64,000 nucleotides of DNA from Phycisphaerales bacterium (GTDB lineage: Bacteria; Planctomycetota; Phycisphaerae; UBA1845): positions 1-64,000 of the forward strand of contig JACKHH010000016.1 of assembly GCA_020639095.1 (NCBI GenBank), given 5' to 3'. The notes under the pieces are model-generated. The model worked only from the letters and a program-made list of their open reading frames with translations, ran no database searches and was not told the DNA's origin. Numbering within the stretch: position 1 is the stretch's first letter; each line of letters opens with the position of its first letter. Both the position numbers and the translations under genes were made by a program. Of the stretch, positions 6,017 to 15,326 are shown one piece after another.

Positions 6017-7138
6017 TTAGTCTCTCTCGTCGGCGGACCATTGAAGTCGTTCAAGCAAGTCGGCGCAGTCCGTGACCACGCGATCTGCAACAATAAGACG
6101 CCCGGTGTCAATCCATGCGGCTCGTGACCCATCCGGGGCTATGTCGATCTGCTTCGGATCGAGGTACAAATTGTCAAGCCGAAGAATAGGCCAATGGGCC
6201 GACGGTCGGTCTACGAGATAAGCGATTAGTTCGGCCCCGGACGCGGCCCGGACACATAACGCAACGCGACCATCGCAAAGCAATCTCCAGTTGGGCGAGT
6301 TGATTTCCACCTCGAAATACTCGATTGTCGGAAGTTCCGGAAACTCTGCATTCGCAACGGTGCTGGGTCTAGGGAATCTAGGGCCTGGACCATCGTTGTT
6401 TCCACCATCGATCCATCGAAAGGAACACGCAGGGGCCCGATCTGCTTGTCAACCGAATGCCAGACAACGCATCCGTTCTCTTCGTCCGCCGACCCACCTA
6501 CCTTTCGGATCCTCCGTAGTTGCGTACATCAATTCTCCATCGTCCGCAAATAGACGTCTTCGACATCCGCTCGCTCCGTGTCGACCAAGTGCCGACCAGG
6601 ATGAAACGAAAATGTGCATACGTCCCAACGAAGACTGTCCCTCCCGCTTCGTCAAGAAGCCGCGCACGAGGTCTGCATGTGGCTTTGAGCCACGTGAGTT
6701 GCCGGCTGCGTACATCGCTGGCGTATCCGCATCCGCCGCGTTCTGCCAAGGACAGTAAATGCTAATCTATTCTGTCGCTGCCTGTCGCATATATCAACTC
6801 GGTAGATGTCGGCATCGCAGACGTTGTCACGAGTAAACGAACCCAAATCGAATGCTCGTAACGACTGCAACTCAGCAATCAGTTGCCGATATTCGGCCCG
6901 GCTGAGGTAGCCGATCTTCTCGCGTCCAGCGTGATCGGTGACGGAAATATGAATTTGGGGATCGCCCAATCAACGATTCGCAATGTAACAATATGCCCCC
7001 AGCCATGACTGGCGTCAGATAGACGTAACTCTGTGGTTCAACAAGCCGGGTTTGAGCAGGTTCGCTTGATGAGCACCCCAGAACGCCGACGACAAGGCCG
7101 ATGCTCACCAGTAGCAACGAACAACGACAAAATACCAT
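6017..7138 (-). pseudogene. Decayed lipoprotein gene with several frameshifts
   Basis: Read on the minus strand from 7138, the sequence starts with a clean lipoprotein signal (LVSIGLVVGVLGCSSSEPAQ, lipobox LGC). The frame then shifts near 6965 to a stretch starting IHISVTDHAGREKIGYLSRA, again near 6750 (DVRSRQLTWLKATCRPRARL), near 6540 (DDGELMYATTEDPKG), near 6510 (SADEENGCVVWHSVDKQIG) and near 6380 (FPELPTIEYFEVEINSPNW), ending IVADRVVTDCADLLERLQWS and stop at 6017. The pieces are collinear and protein-like, so this was one gene of about 370 residues. The family is not recognised. Base composition is lower in GC than its neighbours. Decay or sequencing errors are both possible. Confidence 0.65.
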
Positions 7139-7274
7139 GGTTCCGATCTCCGAATCGTTGTCATATCCGTGCAGTTATGTATCCACGGCGTTGTCACCGA
7201 AAGGGCCGAATCGGGATGCCGATGCTACTCCCTCACCGAACGCATTACGATTTCAGGAATCTCAATGCGCTCCG

Positions 7275-8858
7275 TCACGTCAGATTCACTAGCGGCATGC
7301 GTGGCGCTTGCGCCGGCGCGGTGATTGGCAGGCGGACAATGAACGTGCTGCCTTTGCCGAGTTCGCTTTCGAGTGTGATCTTGCCGCCGAGCATGGCGCA
7401 GAGTTCGCCGGTGATCGCAAGGCCGAGGCCCGTCCCGCTGAACTCGCGGGTGTGCGACGAGTCGAGCTGGTGGAACTTCTCGAAGATCACGGCTTGGTGC
7501 TCTTGGGAAATGCCCGGGCCGGTATCCGATACCGCGAACTGCAATTCATCATCGCCGGATGGCGTGACGCGGACCGTGACCGCCCCTTCCTCGGGCGTGA
7601 ACTTGATCGCGTTGCTGAGCAGGTTGTAGAGAATCTGCTTGAGTCGACCCGCGTCCGACGTCATCTTCGGCAGCTCTTCGGGTATTTCCAATGACACCTG
7701 CATCCGCTTCTTGTCGGCGAGCGGGGTGATGAAGTCGATCAGCGCCTCGCAGAGCACGCGGACGTCGAACTCGGTGAGGTGGAGTTCGAGCTTGCCGGCT
7801 TCGATTTTGGCGAGGTCGAGCAGGTCGTTGATGATGTCGAGCAGCATTCGGCCGCTGGTGAGGATGTTGACCGCGTAGCGGCGGAGGCGGTCGGGATCGA
7901 CCTTGCGCGACTCGCCGAATTCGCCGAGCAACTCCGCGAAACCGATGATCGAGACCAGCGGCGTGCGGAGTTCGTGGCTGACGTTGGCGATGAACTCGCT
8001 CTTGACGCGGTTGCTTTCGAAGAGCGCGACATTGGTCTCGGCCAGTTCGCCGAGGCGGGTGTCGAGCGAGCGGTTGATCTTGTGCAGTTCCGCCTGCGAT
8101 TCGGCGATCTTATCGAGCATGTTGTTGAATGCGTCGCCGAGGTCTTCAAGTTCGTCACCGGTGGCGATCGCGGACCGTACTTCCATATCGCCCGCCGTCA
8201 CGCGATCCGCCACGCGGCGAAGCTTACGCACGGGCGAGAGCAGCAGCTTCTGCGTCACGAGGTAGAAGACGAGGATGGCGAGCAGTGCGCCGGAGGCCAG
8301 AGCCGCAGTCAGCACGGCGATATTGGTCAATGTCGACTCCGGCGGGATGGGCACCTCGACCTCGATCAGGCCGCGAAGCGAACCGGGACTCGGCTCGCCC
8401 TCCCCAGCACGCACCGCCATCAGCAGGCGGATCGAGTCATCGCCGTCCGGGTCCTCTTCAAGCTTGTAGGTGTAGACGTCGTGACGGTTGGTCTTGAGCT
8501 GCGCGGTCGAGGCGGCCAGGAATCCGTTCGGAACAGCCAGGGCGATCGCGTCGGCTTCCTCGATGCTGATGAGCCGTGGAGGTTGGTTTGCGAACTGGCC
8601 TTCGCCCACACGGGACAGGTTGGGCCAGTCGCGGGCGACTATTTCCTGGGCGTCTGCCCAGTCGCCCGAGAGCGGCGCGCGCAGCAACGCGACGGTGGCG
8701 GCCTCCTTGGCGACCTGGAGGTAACGTTGTTGCGTCAGGGCGTTCATCCAGTACCCGGGAATGAAGAGCGATGCACCGATGATGCTGAGCACCGCGGCAC
8801 CGAAGAGGATTTGGCACTTGCGTGCCAGTGAGATTTTGCTGATGCGGAATCCCGCCAT
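7275..8858 (-). CDS. Membrane sensor histidine kinase
   Basis: A 527-residue transmembrane sensor kinase. It has an N-terminal membrane segment (about 15-37), a periplasmic sensor of about 140 residues, a second membrane segment (about 178-202), a HAMP domain (LLSPVRKLRRVADRV onward), a short coiled coil, then the kinase core: H-box VSHELRTPL with phospho-acceptor His295, N-box LLSNAIKFTPEEG, G1 VSDTGPGIS, F-box FEKFHQLD and G2 GTGLGLAITGELC. It would pass a signal to a response regulator by phosphotransfer, but no regulator lies nearby, so it is an orphan here. No strong ribosome site is seen before ATG 8858. Confidence 0.93.
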   Translation of the reverse strand: MAGFRISKISLARKCQILFGAAVLSIIGASLFIPGYWMNALTQQRYLQVAKEAATVALLRAPLSGDWADAQEIVARDWPNLSRVGEGQFANQPPRLISIEEADAIALAVPNGFLAASTAQLKTNRHDVYTYKLEEDPDGDDSIRLLMAVRAGEGEPSPGSLRGLIEVEVPIPPESTLTNIAVLTAALASGALLAILVFYLVTQKLLLSPVRKLRRVADRVTAGDMEVRSAIATGDELEDLGDAFNNMLDKIAESQAELHKINRSLDTRLGELAETNVALFESNRVKSEFIANVSHELRTPLVSIIGFAELLGEFGESRKVDPDRLRRYAVNILTSGRMLLDIINDLLDLAKIEAGKLELHLTEFDVRVLCEALIDFITPLADKKRMQVSLEIPEELPKMTSDAGRLKQILYNLLSNAIKFTPEEGAVTVRVTPSGDDELQFAVSDTGPGISQEHQAVIFEKFHQLDSSHTREFSGTGLGLAITGELCAMLGGKITLESELGKGSTFIVRLPITAPAQAPRMPLVNLT

Positions 8859-8998
8859 GGTTGCGGCTCGTGCATGGGTCGCGTGTCTTGCTGCGTCAGT
8901 ATAGGGGCTGCTGTTTTGTTTGCGACGGAATGTGTGAACAGTGCGTGATCGGCAGGTAGCTGGCTCAAAACAAGGAGGCTACGAATCGGGCGCGACAT

Positions 8999-9020
8999 CA
9001 CTGCTCAAGAGCAGTGGCAC
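8999..9020. repeat. Repeat C: CACTGCTCAAGAGCAGTG palindrome
   Basis: A perfect palindrome CACTGCTCAAGAGCAGTG followed by GCAC. The same element occurs as inverted pairs at 50234-50294 and 56805-56875. Confidence 0.85.
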
Positions 9021-9106
9021 ATGGAGGGTTTAAGGGTCGGCTGCTCAGGTCGGTCATGTCAAGATACGGGATTGTGAAATCGGGGTGTGAATTTGAGGAA
9101 TTGCGC

Positions 9107-9135
9107 TTGCGTAAGTTCCTAGCCCGCCGTATACT
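9107..9135 (+). promoter_or_regulatory. Near-consensus sigma-70 type promoter without a gene behind it
   Basis: TTGCGT (9107-9112), 17-base spacer, TATACT (9130-9135). No convincing protein-coding gene starts downstream, so a non-coding or decayed transcript would be its product. Confidence 0.4.
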
Positions 9136-9693
9136 ACCGCTGATCAGATCCCCTTGGATCCAGATGTCAAAGTGAAGCTTGGCGTCCTGGCGCAGGTCAT
9201 CGGCGGCAAGCTGGGCGGTTTCGACCTCTCCAATTCACTTGACCTTCCAGGCAGGTTTGCTGTCCGGTCCGGACGTGATTTAGGTGTCTTGGACCCGGTT
9301 TTGATATTCGCGTGCGCCGGTTGTCCCCTCCCCTTGTGGAAATCGGGGCTTGACACGGGTGGCCAGTGGCGCATGCGAGCGCGACAGTTCGGCGCGTTGT
9401 GTTGCCGGTGTCGCCAGATCCGCCGTACCGACCGCAGCTAGATGCGTCGTTGTTCGGGGTTCGCGATTTGGCAGTTCGTCGCCGGGGGGCGCTACGGACT
9501 TGCCGGTTGTAGCGGTTCGACCGATGGGCGGGGAACGAAATGTTGAGGTAACTCGGCGTCGATGCGTGCTTTGGTCGGCGGCGAAAAAGGCGTTTTGAGG
9601 CGAGCAGGTGTCGGACGTTTCGAACGCGAGTAACAAAGCGAAACGAAATTACAAGCTTTGAACTCGGTCAGTGGATCGTGCCGATATGAGGGG

Positions 9694-9867
9694 TATAATC
9701 AAGCGAAGGGGCAAAGAGAATTCCCATAAATGACCGGCTGTTTGTAAGTGCGGATGTCCCTGCGTGCGGCAGGAAACTTCCGAAAAACACCGGATAAAAC
9801 CAGTCTTCCACTCGCTGCGGCACCCTTTGACCGCGCCAATACATACAGGGTGCCGCACGCCTTTTTT
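9694..9867 (+). ncRNA. Candidate non-coding RNA (unassigned)
   Basis: A perfect TATAAT at 9694-9699 is followed after about 165 bases by an intrinsic-terminator-like structure (9816-9867). Between them lies a small hairpin (CCTGC-GTGCG-GCAGG) and no open frame of note. The size would suit a small structural RNA, but I see neither the SRP GGAAG motif, RNase P core motifs nor tmRNA ends. No good -35 box is seen at the right distance. Confidence 0.3.
9816..9867 (+). terminator. Intrinsic-terminator-like hairpin
   Basis: An 11-base perfect stem TGCGGCACCCT / AGGGTGCCGCA (9816-9826 and 9847-9857) with a 20-base loop is followed by CGCCTTTTTT. There is no protein gene upstream on the + strand for about 3.8 kb. 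Confidence 0.6.
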
Positions 9868-9999
9868 ACGGACGTTGTTTGCAAGCGCGCTGCTCGCCAT
9901 CGCGACGCGACTCCGTGCCAGTTTTCACAAACGAGATTTGCTTAGCGACGTCGCGGCATCAGTCCGACTGCACGACGCCATTCGATAAACGACGCGCCG

Positions 10000-10488
10000 T
10001 CAGTACGAGAAGCCATTCTTGCGCAGGTGGACGTACGGCTTGCCGTCGGTGTTCCGCTTGCCCCCCACCACTTCGCCGACGTACACGCGGTGATCACCGG
10101 CATCGACCTTGCCCGTCACGCGACACGACAACACCGCAGCAGCGTCAGCCAGTTCGACACCCCAATCCGTCACGGTTGCCAACAGGCCGGCGAATGCGTC
10201 GTCGCCTGGAGCGAAACCGGCACCGAAGTGCTTGAACATGGGACCCGGGTTCTCGCCGAGCAGGTTGAGCGTGAAGGTGCCCGCCTGCTCGATGAGCGCC
10301 TCGATGGGACGGCCCGTCTTCACCGCGACGGTGACGGCTGGGGGTTCGAAAGCGGCCTGCTGCACCCAGGATGCGAGCATGCCCGTGCTGTTGCCCCCGG
10401 CAGCGCAAGTAATGATGCTGCAACCACTTGGCACCATCGCCAACGCCTGTCCAATCGTTTCCCGGTCCTGCGCGCCTGACATAATCAC
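10000..10488 (-). CDS. Flavin reductase-like domain protein
   Basis: A 162-residue protein of the flavin reductase-like, FMN-binding family (PF01613). The order of motifs is typical: ALAMVPSGCSIITCAAGG at the N-terminus, GMLASWVQQAAFEPPAVTVA, then TFTLNLLGE and a central Asp/Gly-rich stretch, ending YVGEVVGGKRNTDGKPYVHL. Such proteins reduce free flavin with NAD(P)H or bind FMN in electron transfer. There is no oxygenase partner next to it. The start may be ATG 10488 or ATG 10482. Confidence 0.88.
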   Translation of the reverse strand: MIMSGAQDRETIGQALAMVPSGCSIITCAAGGNSTGMLASWVQQAAFEPPAVTVAVKTGRPIEALIEQAGTFTLNLLGENPGPMFKHFGAGFAPGDDAFAGLLATVTDWGVELADAAAVLSCRVTGKVDAGDHRVYVGEVVGGKRNTDGKPYVHLRKNGFSY

Positions 10489-10609
10489 CTCGGTTCATGG
10501 AATGACAGTGGTATCGATTGACTCGTCAATGCAATTCGTATGGGTTGCTCGGCCTCAGACGCGCTCGCGTTCCGCTCGCCGCTAAACGTGTCGCTCACTC
10601 GCCTGGGGA
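10489..10609. repeat. Gap with half copy of the GCTAAAC repeat
   Basis: Contains GCGCTCGCGTTCCGCTCGCC followed by GCTAAAC (about 10560-10587), which matches the end of the repeat at 2060-2125. Confidence 0.5.
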
Positions 10610-10921
10610 TCAGGTGCGCGGATCGCGACCAAGACGGCGGCGGATGCTGTCGATCTTGGCGTCGAGCCTGCCCGACTGCCCTTCGCGTGCGTCGATCTTG
10701 ATTGAGCAGGTGATGCGGGTGCAGTCTTCACGCATGCGGTCGTAGCACTGCTGGACGACGGCGAGGCAGTCTGCGAATTCGCCCTCGAGGATCGTGCCCA
10801 TCGCGTTGAGGCGGTAGTCGATGCCGCTGCGGTCGATGATGTCGAGGCTGCGTGCGACGTACTCGCCCACCGATGCGCCCTTATCCAGCGGCGACATCGA
10901 AAATTCCATCAGACACGACAT
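10610..10921 (-). CDS. MTH1187/YkoF-type thiamine-binding family protein
   Basis: A 103-residue protein of the MTH1187 / DUF77 family (PF01910): start SCLMEFSMSPLDKGASVGEY, then YRLNAMGTILEGEFADCLAV, a match to the family pattern in both halves. Family members bind thiamine or its pyrimidine precursor or act as small regulators; the function here is not proven. I chose ATG 10921, not the upstream codons, because AAAGGAGCG lies 7-8 bases before it. It lies in the same direction as, and just downstream of, the YchF-like gene. Confidence 0.87.
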   Translation of the reverse strand: MSCLMEFSMSPLDKGASVGEYVARSLDIIDRSGIDYRLNAMGTILEGEFADCLAVVQQCYDRMREDCTRITCSIKIDAREGQSGRLDAKIDSIRRRLGRDPRT

Positions 10922-10990
10922 GCTCGCGCTCCTTTCTCCCCAACCAGCCACCCTTCGCCCAGTCCAGCCCGCCCAGCCGGTGCGCCAACC

Positions 10991-12055
10991 TTACACGTTG
11001 AACTTGATGTTGAGAATGTCGCCGTCCTGAACAATGTAGGTCTTACCTTCCTGGCGGACCTTACCAGCGGCTTTGGCGCCTTTGAGGTCTCCCGTGGCAA
11101 CGAGGTCGTCGTACGCGACGGTTTCAGCGCGAATGAACCCGCGTGCCAGGTCGGAGTGAATCTTGCCCGCGGCTTCCACTGCGGGGATGCCGCGTTGAAT
11201 CGGCCAGGCGCGGACCTCGTCCGGTCCCATGGTGAGGAACGAGATGTAGTTCATCGCATCGAAGCAGCGCTGGATGAGCACGTCGCGGGCTGGGGTGGTG
11301 ATGTTCATGTCTTCGAGGAAGGCGGCGCGATCGGCTGGTTCGAGATCGTTGATCTGAGCTTCCAGGTCGGCGCAGAGCGCCACGGCAGAGTGGAAATGCT
11401 CGGGCGCTTCAACCGGTTCGCCACCGGCACGGTCTTCGTCGACGTTGTAGACAACGATCGCGGGCTTCTCGGTGAGGAAGCCGAAGCTGGCGAGCACGCG
11501 GGCGTCCTCCTCGTTGTGTACGCAGGTGGACAGCGGTTTGCCCGCTTCCAGGGCGACCTGGCAGGCCTGCATGATGGCAAGCTCGCGTTTGTCCTGGTCG
11601 TGCGTCTTGCTGGGTTTGTGAACGGCTTTCTCCAGCTTCTCGACCCGGTTGGTCACGACTTCCAGGTCGGCGAAGATGATCTCGTCGCGCAGCTCGCTGA
11701 GGTCGCCGGCGCGGTCCACGCGGTTGCGGTATGCCGGCACCGAGGGGTTCTCGAAGTCACGCACGACCAGCACCAGCACGTCAGAATTGCGTATCGTCGG
11801 CAGGTGTTTGCGCAATTGTTGCCGACCTTGCGCATCGGCGAGCGAAAATCCCGGTATGTCGACAAACTCGATCGTTGCCAGCGTGACTTTCTTCGGGTTG
11901 TAAAGCTTGGTCAGAAAGTCCAATCGCGCGTCCGGGACGTGGACGACGGCGAGGTGCTCCTGGGTCATTTCGCCCGGATCGGGACGATGACTGGTGGTGG
12001 CGGCGAAAAGCGTCGATTTACCAGAGAAAGGAAGTCCGATGATTGCGGCTTTCAT
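10991..12055 (-). CDS. ychF: YchF-like P-loop NTPase (Obg superfamily)
   Basis: A 354-residue protein of the YchF group: P-loop GLPFSGKST at residues 7-15, switch region FVDIPGFSLADAQGRQQLRK, a coiled-coil insert rich in charged residues (about 130-170) and a C-terminal TGS/DUF933 domain ending VQDGDILNIKFNV. YchF proteins hydrolyse ATP rather than GTP and associate with ribosomes and redox-stress responses. The P-loop differs from the common GLPNVGKST, and the specificity motif reads YNVDED, so this may be a divergent branch. ATG 12055 opens directly on the P-loop strand. Confidence 0.85.
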   Translation of the reverse strand: MKAAIIGLPFSGKSTLFAATTSHRPDPGEMTQEHLAVVHVPDARLDFLTKLYNPKKVTLATIEFVDIPGFSLADAQGRQQLRKHLPTIRNSDVLVLVVRDFENPSVPAYRNRVDRAGDLSELRDEIIFADLEVVTNRVEKLEKAVHKPSKTHDQDKRELAIMQACQVALEAGKPLSTCVHNEEDARVLASFGFLTEKPAIVVYNVDEDRAGGEPVEAPEHFHSAVALCADLEAQINDLEPADRAAFLEDMNITTPARDVLIQRCFDAMNYISFLTMGPDEVRAWPIQRGIPAVEAAGKIHSDLARGFIRAETVAYDDLVATGDLKGAKAAGKVRQEGKTYIVQDGDILNIKFNV

Positions 12056-12208
12056 GGGTGGCCTCGTGTCGTAAGTTCGGTCGTATCAAGCAGGTCGCGG
12101 AGTTGATTCGCAAACCGAACTCGCGTCAAGGTTGTGGTTGTCCGCGTCCGGTAACCGAGCTAGTATTATAAGCATGTTGGGCCAGTTTCGCAGGCAGGGT
12201 TTTGATCG

Positions 12209-13558
12209 ATGAACGACTGGTTTGAAGCCGAGCAGCGCGTAGAACGGGCGCACCAGCTTGCCGAGTCGCGGCGCTGGTCGGAGGCGCTCGAGGAACTCGA
12301 CGCTGCGCTTGAAATCAATCCGTCAAACGGCGGGTGGCTGGCCCATCGCGGGTACGTGCTCGATCAGCTCGAACGCTTCGACGACGCCATCCACGCCTAT
12401 CGTGCTTCCGCTCGCTTGGAGCCGGGCGATGTCGATGTGCTCGTCGCCCTGGGTGTCGATCTCGCCCGCCTCGGTCGTGGCGCGGAAGCCGTCGACGTGC
12501 TCGAAGAGGCGTCGCGTCTGTCGCCCGATCTTGAGCCCGCGTACTGCTATCGCATTCTGGCGTACACCGATCTCGGCGCGCACGAGCGCGCTGAAGAAAT
12601 GTTCTACCTCGCGCAGCAGATTCGCGAGGATTGCCCGCATTGCTTTTTCCACATGGGCGGTTCGCTGGCGGCGCGCGGTTTGTACGATCGCGCGATCTAC
12701 TGCTGGAGTCGAACGCTCGATATCGATCCGAGCTATCCCGGCGTGAAACACGCGATCGCTGAAGCGCATCGCGAGCAGGGAAATCTCGATCGCGCACGCG
12801 AATACTATCTGGCTGAGGTGCGGCAGGATCCGGGCAACATTGACTTGTTGTTCGACATCGCCGAACTGGAACACGAAGCCGGTTTCACCGCGAAAGCGGT
12901 CGCGAAGCTGCGGCAGATCGTCGAACTTGAACCGGAGTATGGTCAGGCGCATTTCACGCTCGGTGAGTTGCTGCTCGAACTCGGCGAGCCGACCGAGGCG
13001 CTTGCGGCGCTGCGCAGTGCTGCCGACCTTGAACCCGATCTTCCGCGGTTGCACTTGCGCTTGGGTCAGGCGTTGATGGCGGTGTCTGATTTGATTCAGG
13101 CTGAGCGGCATTTGGCGGCGGCATCCGCGGCAGAGCCCGCCGATGAAAACGCCCTGCTGCTCTGGGGCAATTGCCTGCTCCGGCTGCAAAAGACAGAACG
13201 GGCCGCCGATCGTTTCCGCCGGGTGCTCGCGTTGGAAGCGGGCTGCCCCGAGGCGCATCACAATCTTGGCGTCTGCCACTTCCTCCAGGGCAACTACGAT
13301 GCCGGCCTGGAGCATATGCTGCGGGCGATTGAGCTTGATCCGAACGACCCGGTCGCGATGCACAAAGCCGTTCTGGTGCTGATGCACATGCGGCGGTGGA
13401 CGGAAGCGCGGGCGATGATCGACCGGGCGCTTGGCCTGGAGCCCAATGACGCCGCGTTGCGCGAGCTGCGCGACCATTTCTGGCGTTATCGGGTGCGGTC
13501 GGTCGGACGGCGAATTGCTGATTGGGCGCGTTCGCTGCGTCGCACTGAAGGCTCATAA
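12209..13558 (+). CDS. TPR repeat protein
   Basis: A 449-residue protein made of about 12 tetratricopeptide repeats with the usual pattern (for example AYRASARLEPGDVDVLVALG and AHFTLGELLLELGEPTEAL). No signal peptide or membrane segment is seen, so it is probably cytosolic and serves as a scaffold for protein contacts. The C-terminus becomes basic and aromatic (WRYRVRSVGRRIADW), perhaps contacting membrane or nucleic acid. A TATTATAA string lies about 40 bases upstream. Partners cannot be named from the neighbours. Confidence 0.88.
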   Translation: MNDWFEAEQRVERAHQLAESRRWSEALEELDAALEINPSNGGWLAHRGYVLDQLERFDDAIHAYRASARLEPGDVDVLVALGVDLARLGRGAEAVDVLEEASRLSPDLEPAYCYRILAYTDLGAHERAEEMFYLAQQIREDCPHCFFHMGGSLAARGLYDRAIYCWSRTLDIDPSYPGVKHAIAEAHREQGNLDRAREYYLAEVRQDPGNIDLLFDIAELEHEAGFTAKAVAKLRQIVELEPEYGQAHFTLGELLLELGEPTEALAALRSAADLEPDLPRLHLRLGQALMAVSDLIQAERHLAAASAAEPADENALLLWGNCLLRLQKTERAADRFRRVLALEAGCPEAHHNLGVCHFLQGNYDAGLEHMLRAIELDPNDPVAMHKAVLVLMHMRRWTEARAMIDRALGLEPNDAALRELRDHFWRYRVRSVGRRIADWARSLRRTEGS

Positions 13559-13828
13559 ATCCAGCCCTGCCGCAGCATTACGCCCCGCCGTTTGCCCCAG
13601 CTTAACAGCGTTCCGTGAAACACGGTTGATACCCGCCAATTAGCGTTTGCGCTGCAACCCGACACGCGGTCAACTTGTATACTCCTCTGAGATAAGCTCT
13701 TTCCGGTGCGCCGGTTGCGGTCGCTGGTGGGAGCGGCGACGATATCGCAGGATGTCGGTATCGCCAGTTGTGCAAAAGGAATGGATGTCTGGAGCGGTAT
13801 GCGCTCCCCGGCCAAGGAATTGATCGTT

Positions 13829-15004
13829 ATGCAACGCAAGTCTCTTCGAACACTCGTCACGGCATTCGCGGCAGTCGTCATGCTTTGCGGTGCGGGCATC
13901 TCGCGTGCCCTCGCCGACAGCGAAGACAAGGACATCGAGCAAGCCAAGAATGAGTTCTCCAGCTTCTGGAACGTTGACCAACTCATGAACCGCGCTGCCG
14001 AGAATATCTCGAAGCGCTACAACCTGAATGAGAAGCAGCGCAAAGACACGCACGAAATGCTCACGCGCGAGGTAACCAAGTTCCTCAACGAACACGAGGA
14101 CATCTGGCCGCTCGTGCGCGACCTCGCCCGCTATCAGCAGATGGGCGAGCAGCCCGACGGCAAGATCGGCGCGAAGCTCGCCACCAAGGTACTCCCGCTG
14201 CTGCGCGAGATTGAGGACACCATCGTCGAGGCGAACGAACGCTGGCGCGACATCCTCACCGACGAGCAGAAGCGGTTGCACGATTATGATCTTGAGGACA
14301 TGGCCAAAACGTTCGCCAAGATGAACGACAACTATCGCCAGTTGGCTGAGGGCGGCGACGGTGAGTTTCGGGTTTTCCCAGAGCCGAATCGCAGCGAAGG
14401 TCAGCCGAAAATGCCTCCGCGCCCGAGCCAGAATTACAACCCCGCGCCGCCAATGGCAATCCAGCGCGAGGTCCCGCAGGAGCACATGTGGGAGCGCTAC
14501 GTGCGCGAGTTTCGTCAGGACTATCGCTTGGACGATGACCAGAGCGAAGCCGCCCTTTCGATCCTGAAGGAATGCATGCAGCGTGCGGAGGACTATCGCA
14601 AGTCGAAGCGTGCGGAATTCGCTCAGGTCGAAGAGCGGCTGCGGGATGCAAACCGGGCTGATCTTTCGCCCGAGGCGCGGACAGCCAAGACGCGCGTGTG
14701 GGTGCAGATCGAACGGGCGCTGAACAAGCCGATCGTCGATCTGTTCCAGGAGTTGAAGGACCGCCTCGAACCAATTCCGACGGAAGCGCAGCGGGCTTAC
14801 GCGAAGCGCGCGGGACGTGCCGTGGCCAATACCGGTCCGCGCAAGACGCGTGCGGAAGCGCACGCGGAAAAGCAGGCAGCGGCTGCCGCCGCGGCGGAAT
14901 CTGATGCCGCGAAGGAAGCTCCGGCGGATGGCGGCGATACGAAGACACCGGCTGAGTCGAACGACGAGAAGAAGCCCGCCGAAGGTGCATCGCCACCCGA
15001 ATAG
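13829..15004 (+). CDS. Secreted/periplasmic protein of unknown function
   Basis: A 391-residue protein with a clear signal peptide (RKSLRTLVTAFAAVVMLCGA, cut after SRALA). The body is helical and highly charged (NISKRYNLNEKQRKD, SDQSEAALSILKE-like repeats in two halves), and the last 50 residues are Ala/Lys/Glu/Pro-rich and probably disordered. No known domain is recognised. I chose ATG 13829, preceded by AAGGAA, over the open frame from 13706. A TATACT box lies at 13678-13683. A strong terminator follows at 15056. Confidence 0.8.
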   Translation: MQRKSLRTLVTAFAAVVMLCGAGISRALADSEDKDIEQAKNEFSSFWNVDQLMNRAAENISKRYNLNEKQRKDTHEMLTREVTKFLNEHEDIWPLVRDLARYQQMGEQPDGKIGAKLATKVLPLLREIEDTIVEANERWRDILTDEQKRLHDYDLEDMAKTFAKMNDNYRQLAEGGDGEFRVFPEPNRSEGQPKMPPRPSQNYNPAPPMAIQREVPQEHMWERYVREFRQDYRLDDDQSEAALSILKECMQRAEDYRKSKRAEFAQVEERLRDANRADLSPEARTAKTRVWVQIERALNKPIVDLFQELKDRLEPIPTEAQRAYAKRAGRAVANTGPRKTRAEAHAEKQAAAAAAAESDAAKEAPADGGDTKTPAESNDEKKPAEGASPPE

Positions 15005-15055
15005 CATGCGACGCCGCGTTTGGCGGAATTGTTAATTCCCTAGCGCACCGATTTT

Positions 15056-15102
15056 GAGAACGCGTTGTGCAATCGCTTGCATCACGCGTTCTCTTTATTT
15101 AT
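15056..15102 (+). terminator. Intrinsic terminator
   Basis: Perfect 10-base stem GAGAACGCGT / ACGCGTTCTC (15056-15065 and 15084-15093) followed by TTTATTTAT. It is placed 52 bases after the stop of the secreted protein gene. Confidence 0.75.
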
Positions 15103-15326
15103 GGGGCGTTGCGTGCAACACCGCACCGCCTACCGGCCGATAACTTGGCAACTTTTGTTTGCCTCACCCCCCTGCCGCTACGTAGAATGATGTGAACACC
15201 GTACTGATCCGACAGTGAGCGGTACGTGTTGTTCGGGCAGTGATGAACGTAGTGATGTGCTGTGCGCTTGCGCCGAAGTGTTGTTCGGCGATGCGCGGGT
15301 TTCGGGATCGCCATGGGGGCGCGATC
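15103..15326. other. Intergenic region
   Basis: No gene or clear repeat is seen between the terminator and the next start. A frame open from 15240 continues into the next gene but looks untranslated (Cys/Met-rich) before ATG 15327. Confidence 0.4.

Larger units (their letters stand above)
8859..9999. other. 1.1-kb region without a convincing gene
   Basis: No open frame here looks like a protein. It contains a repeat C palindrome (8999-9020), a near-consensus promoter (9107-9135), a TATAAT box (9694-9699) and a terminator-like hairpin with T-run (9816-9867), which together suggest at least one non-coding transcript on the + strand. The frame from 9154 reads KLGVLAQVIGGKLGGFDLSN and onward; its later part is rich in Arg/Cys and not protein-like. 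Confidence 0.5.

Noticed and set aside
9154..9441. 95-codon frame downstream of the 9107 promoter
   Set aside because: TTG start, no ribosome site and a Cys/Arg-rich second half; only the first 35 residues look protein-like.
9700..9867. SRP RNA, RNase P RNA, tmRNA or 6S RNA
   Set aside because: None of the key motifs (GGAAG tetraloop region, GAGGAAAGTCC, tmRNA ends and tag) was found; kept only as an unassigned candidate.
13670..15007. 445-codon open frame on the minus strand
   Set aside because: Antisense shadow of the secreted protein gene; composition (Leu/Arg/His-rich, no motif) is not that of a protein family.
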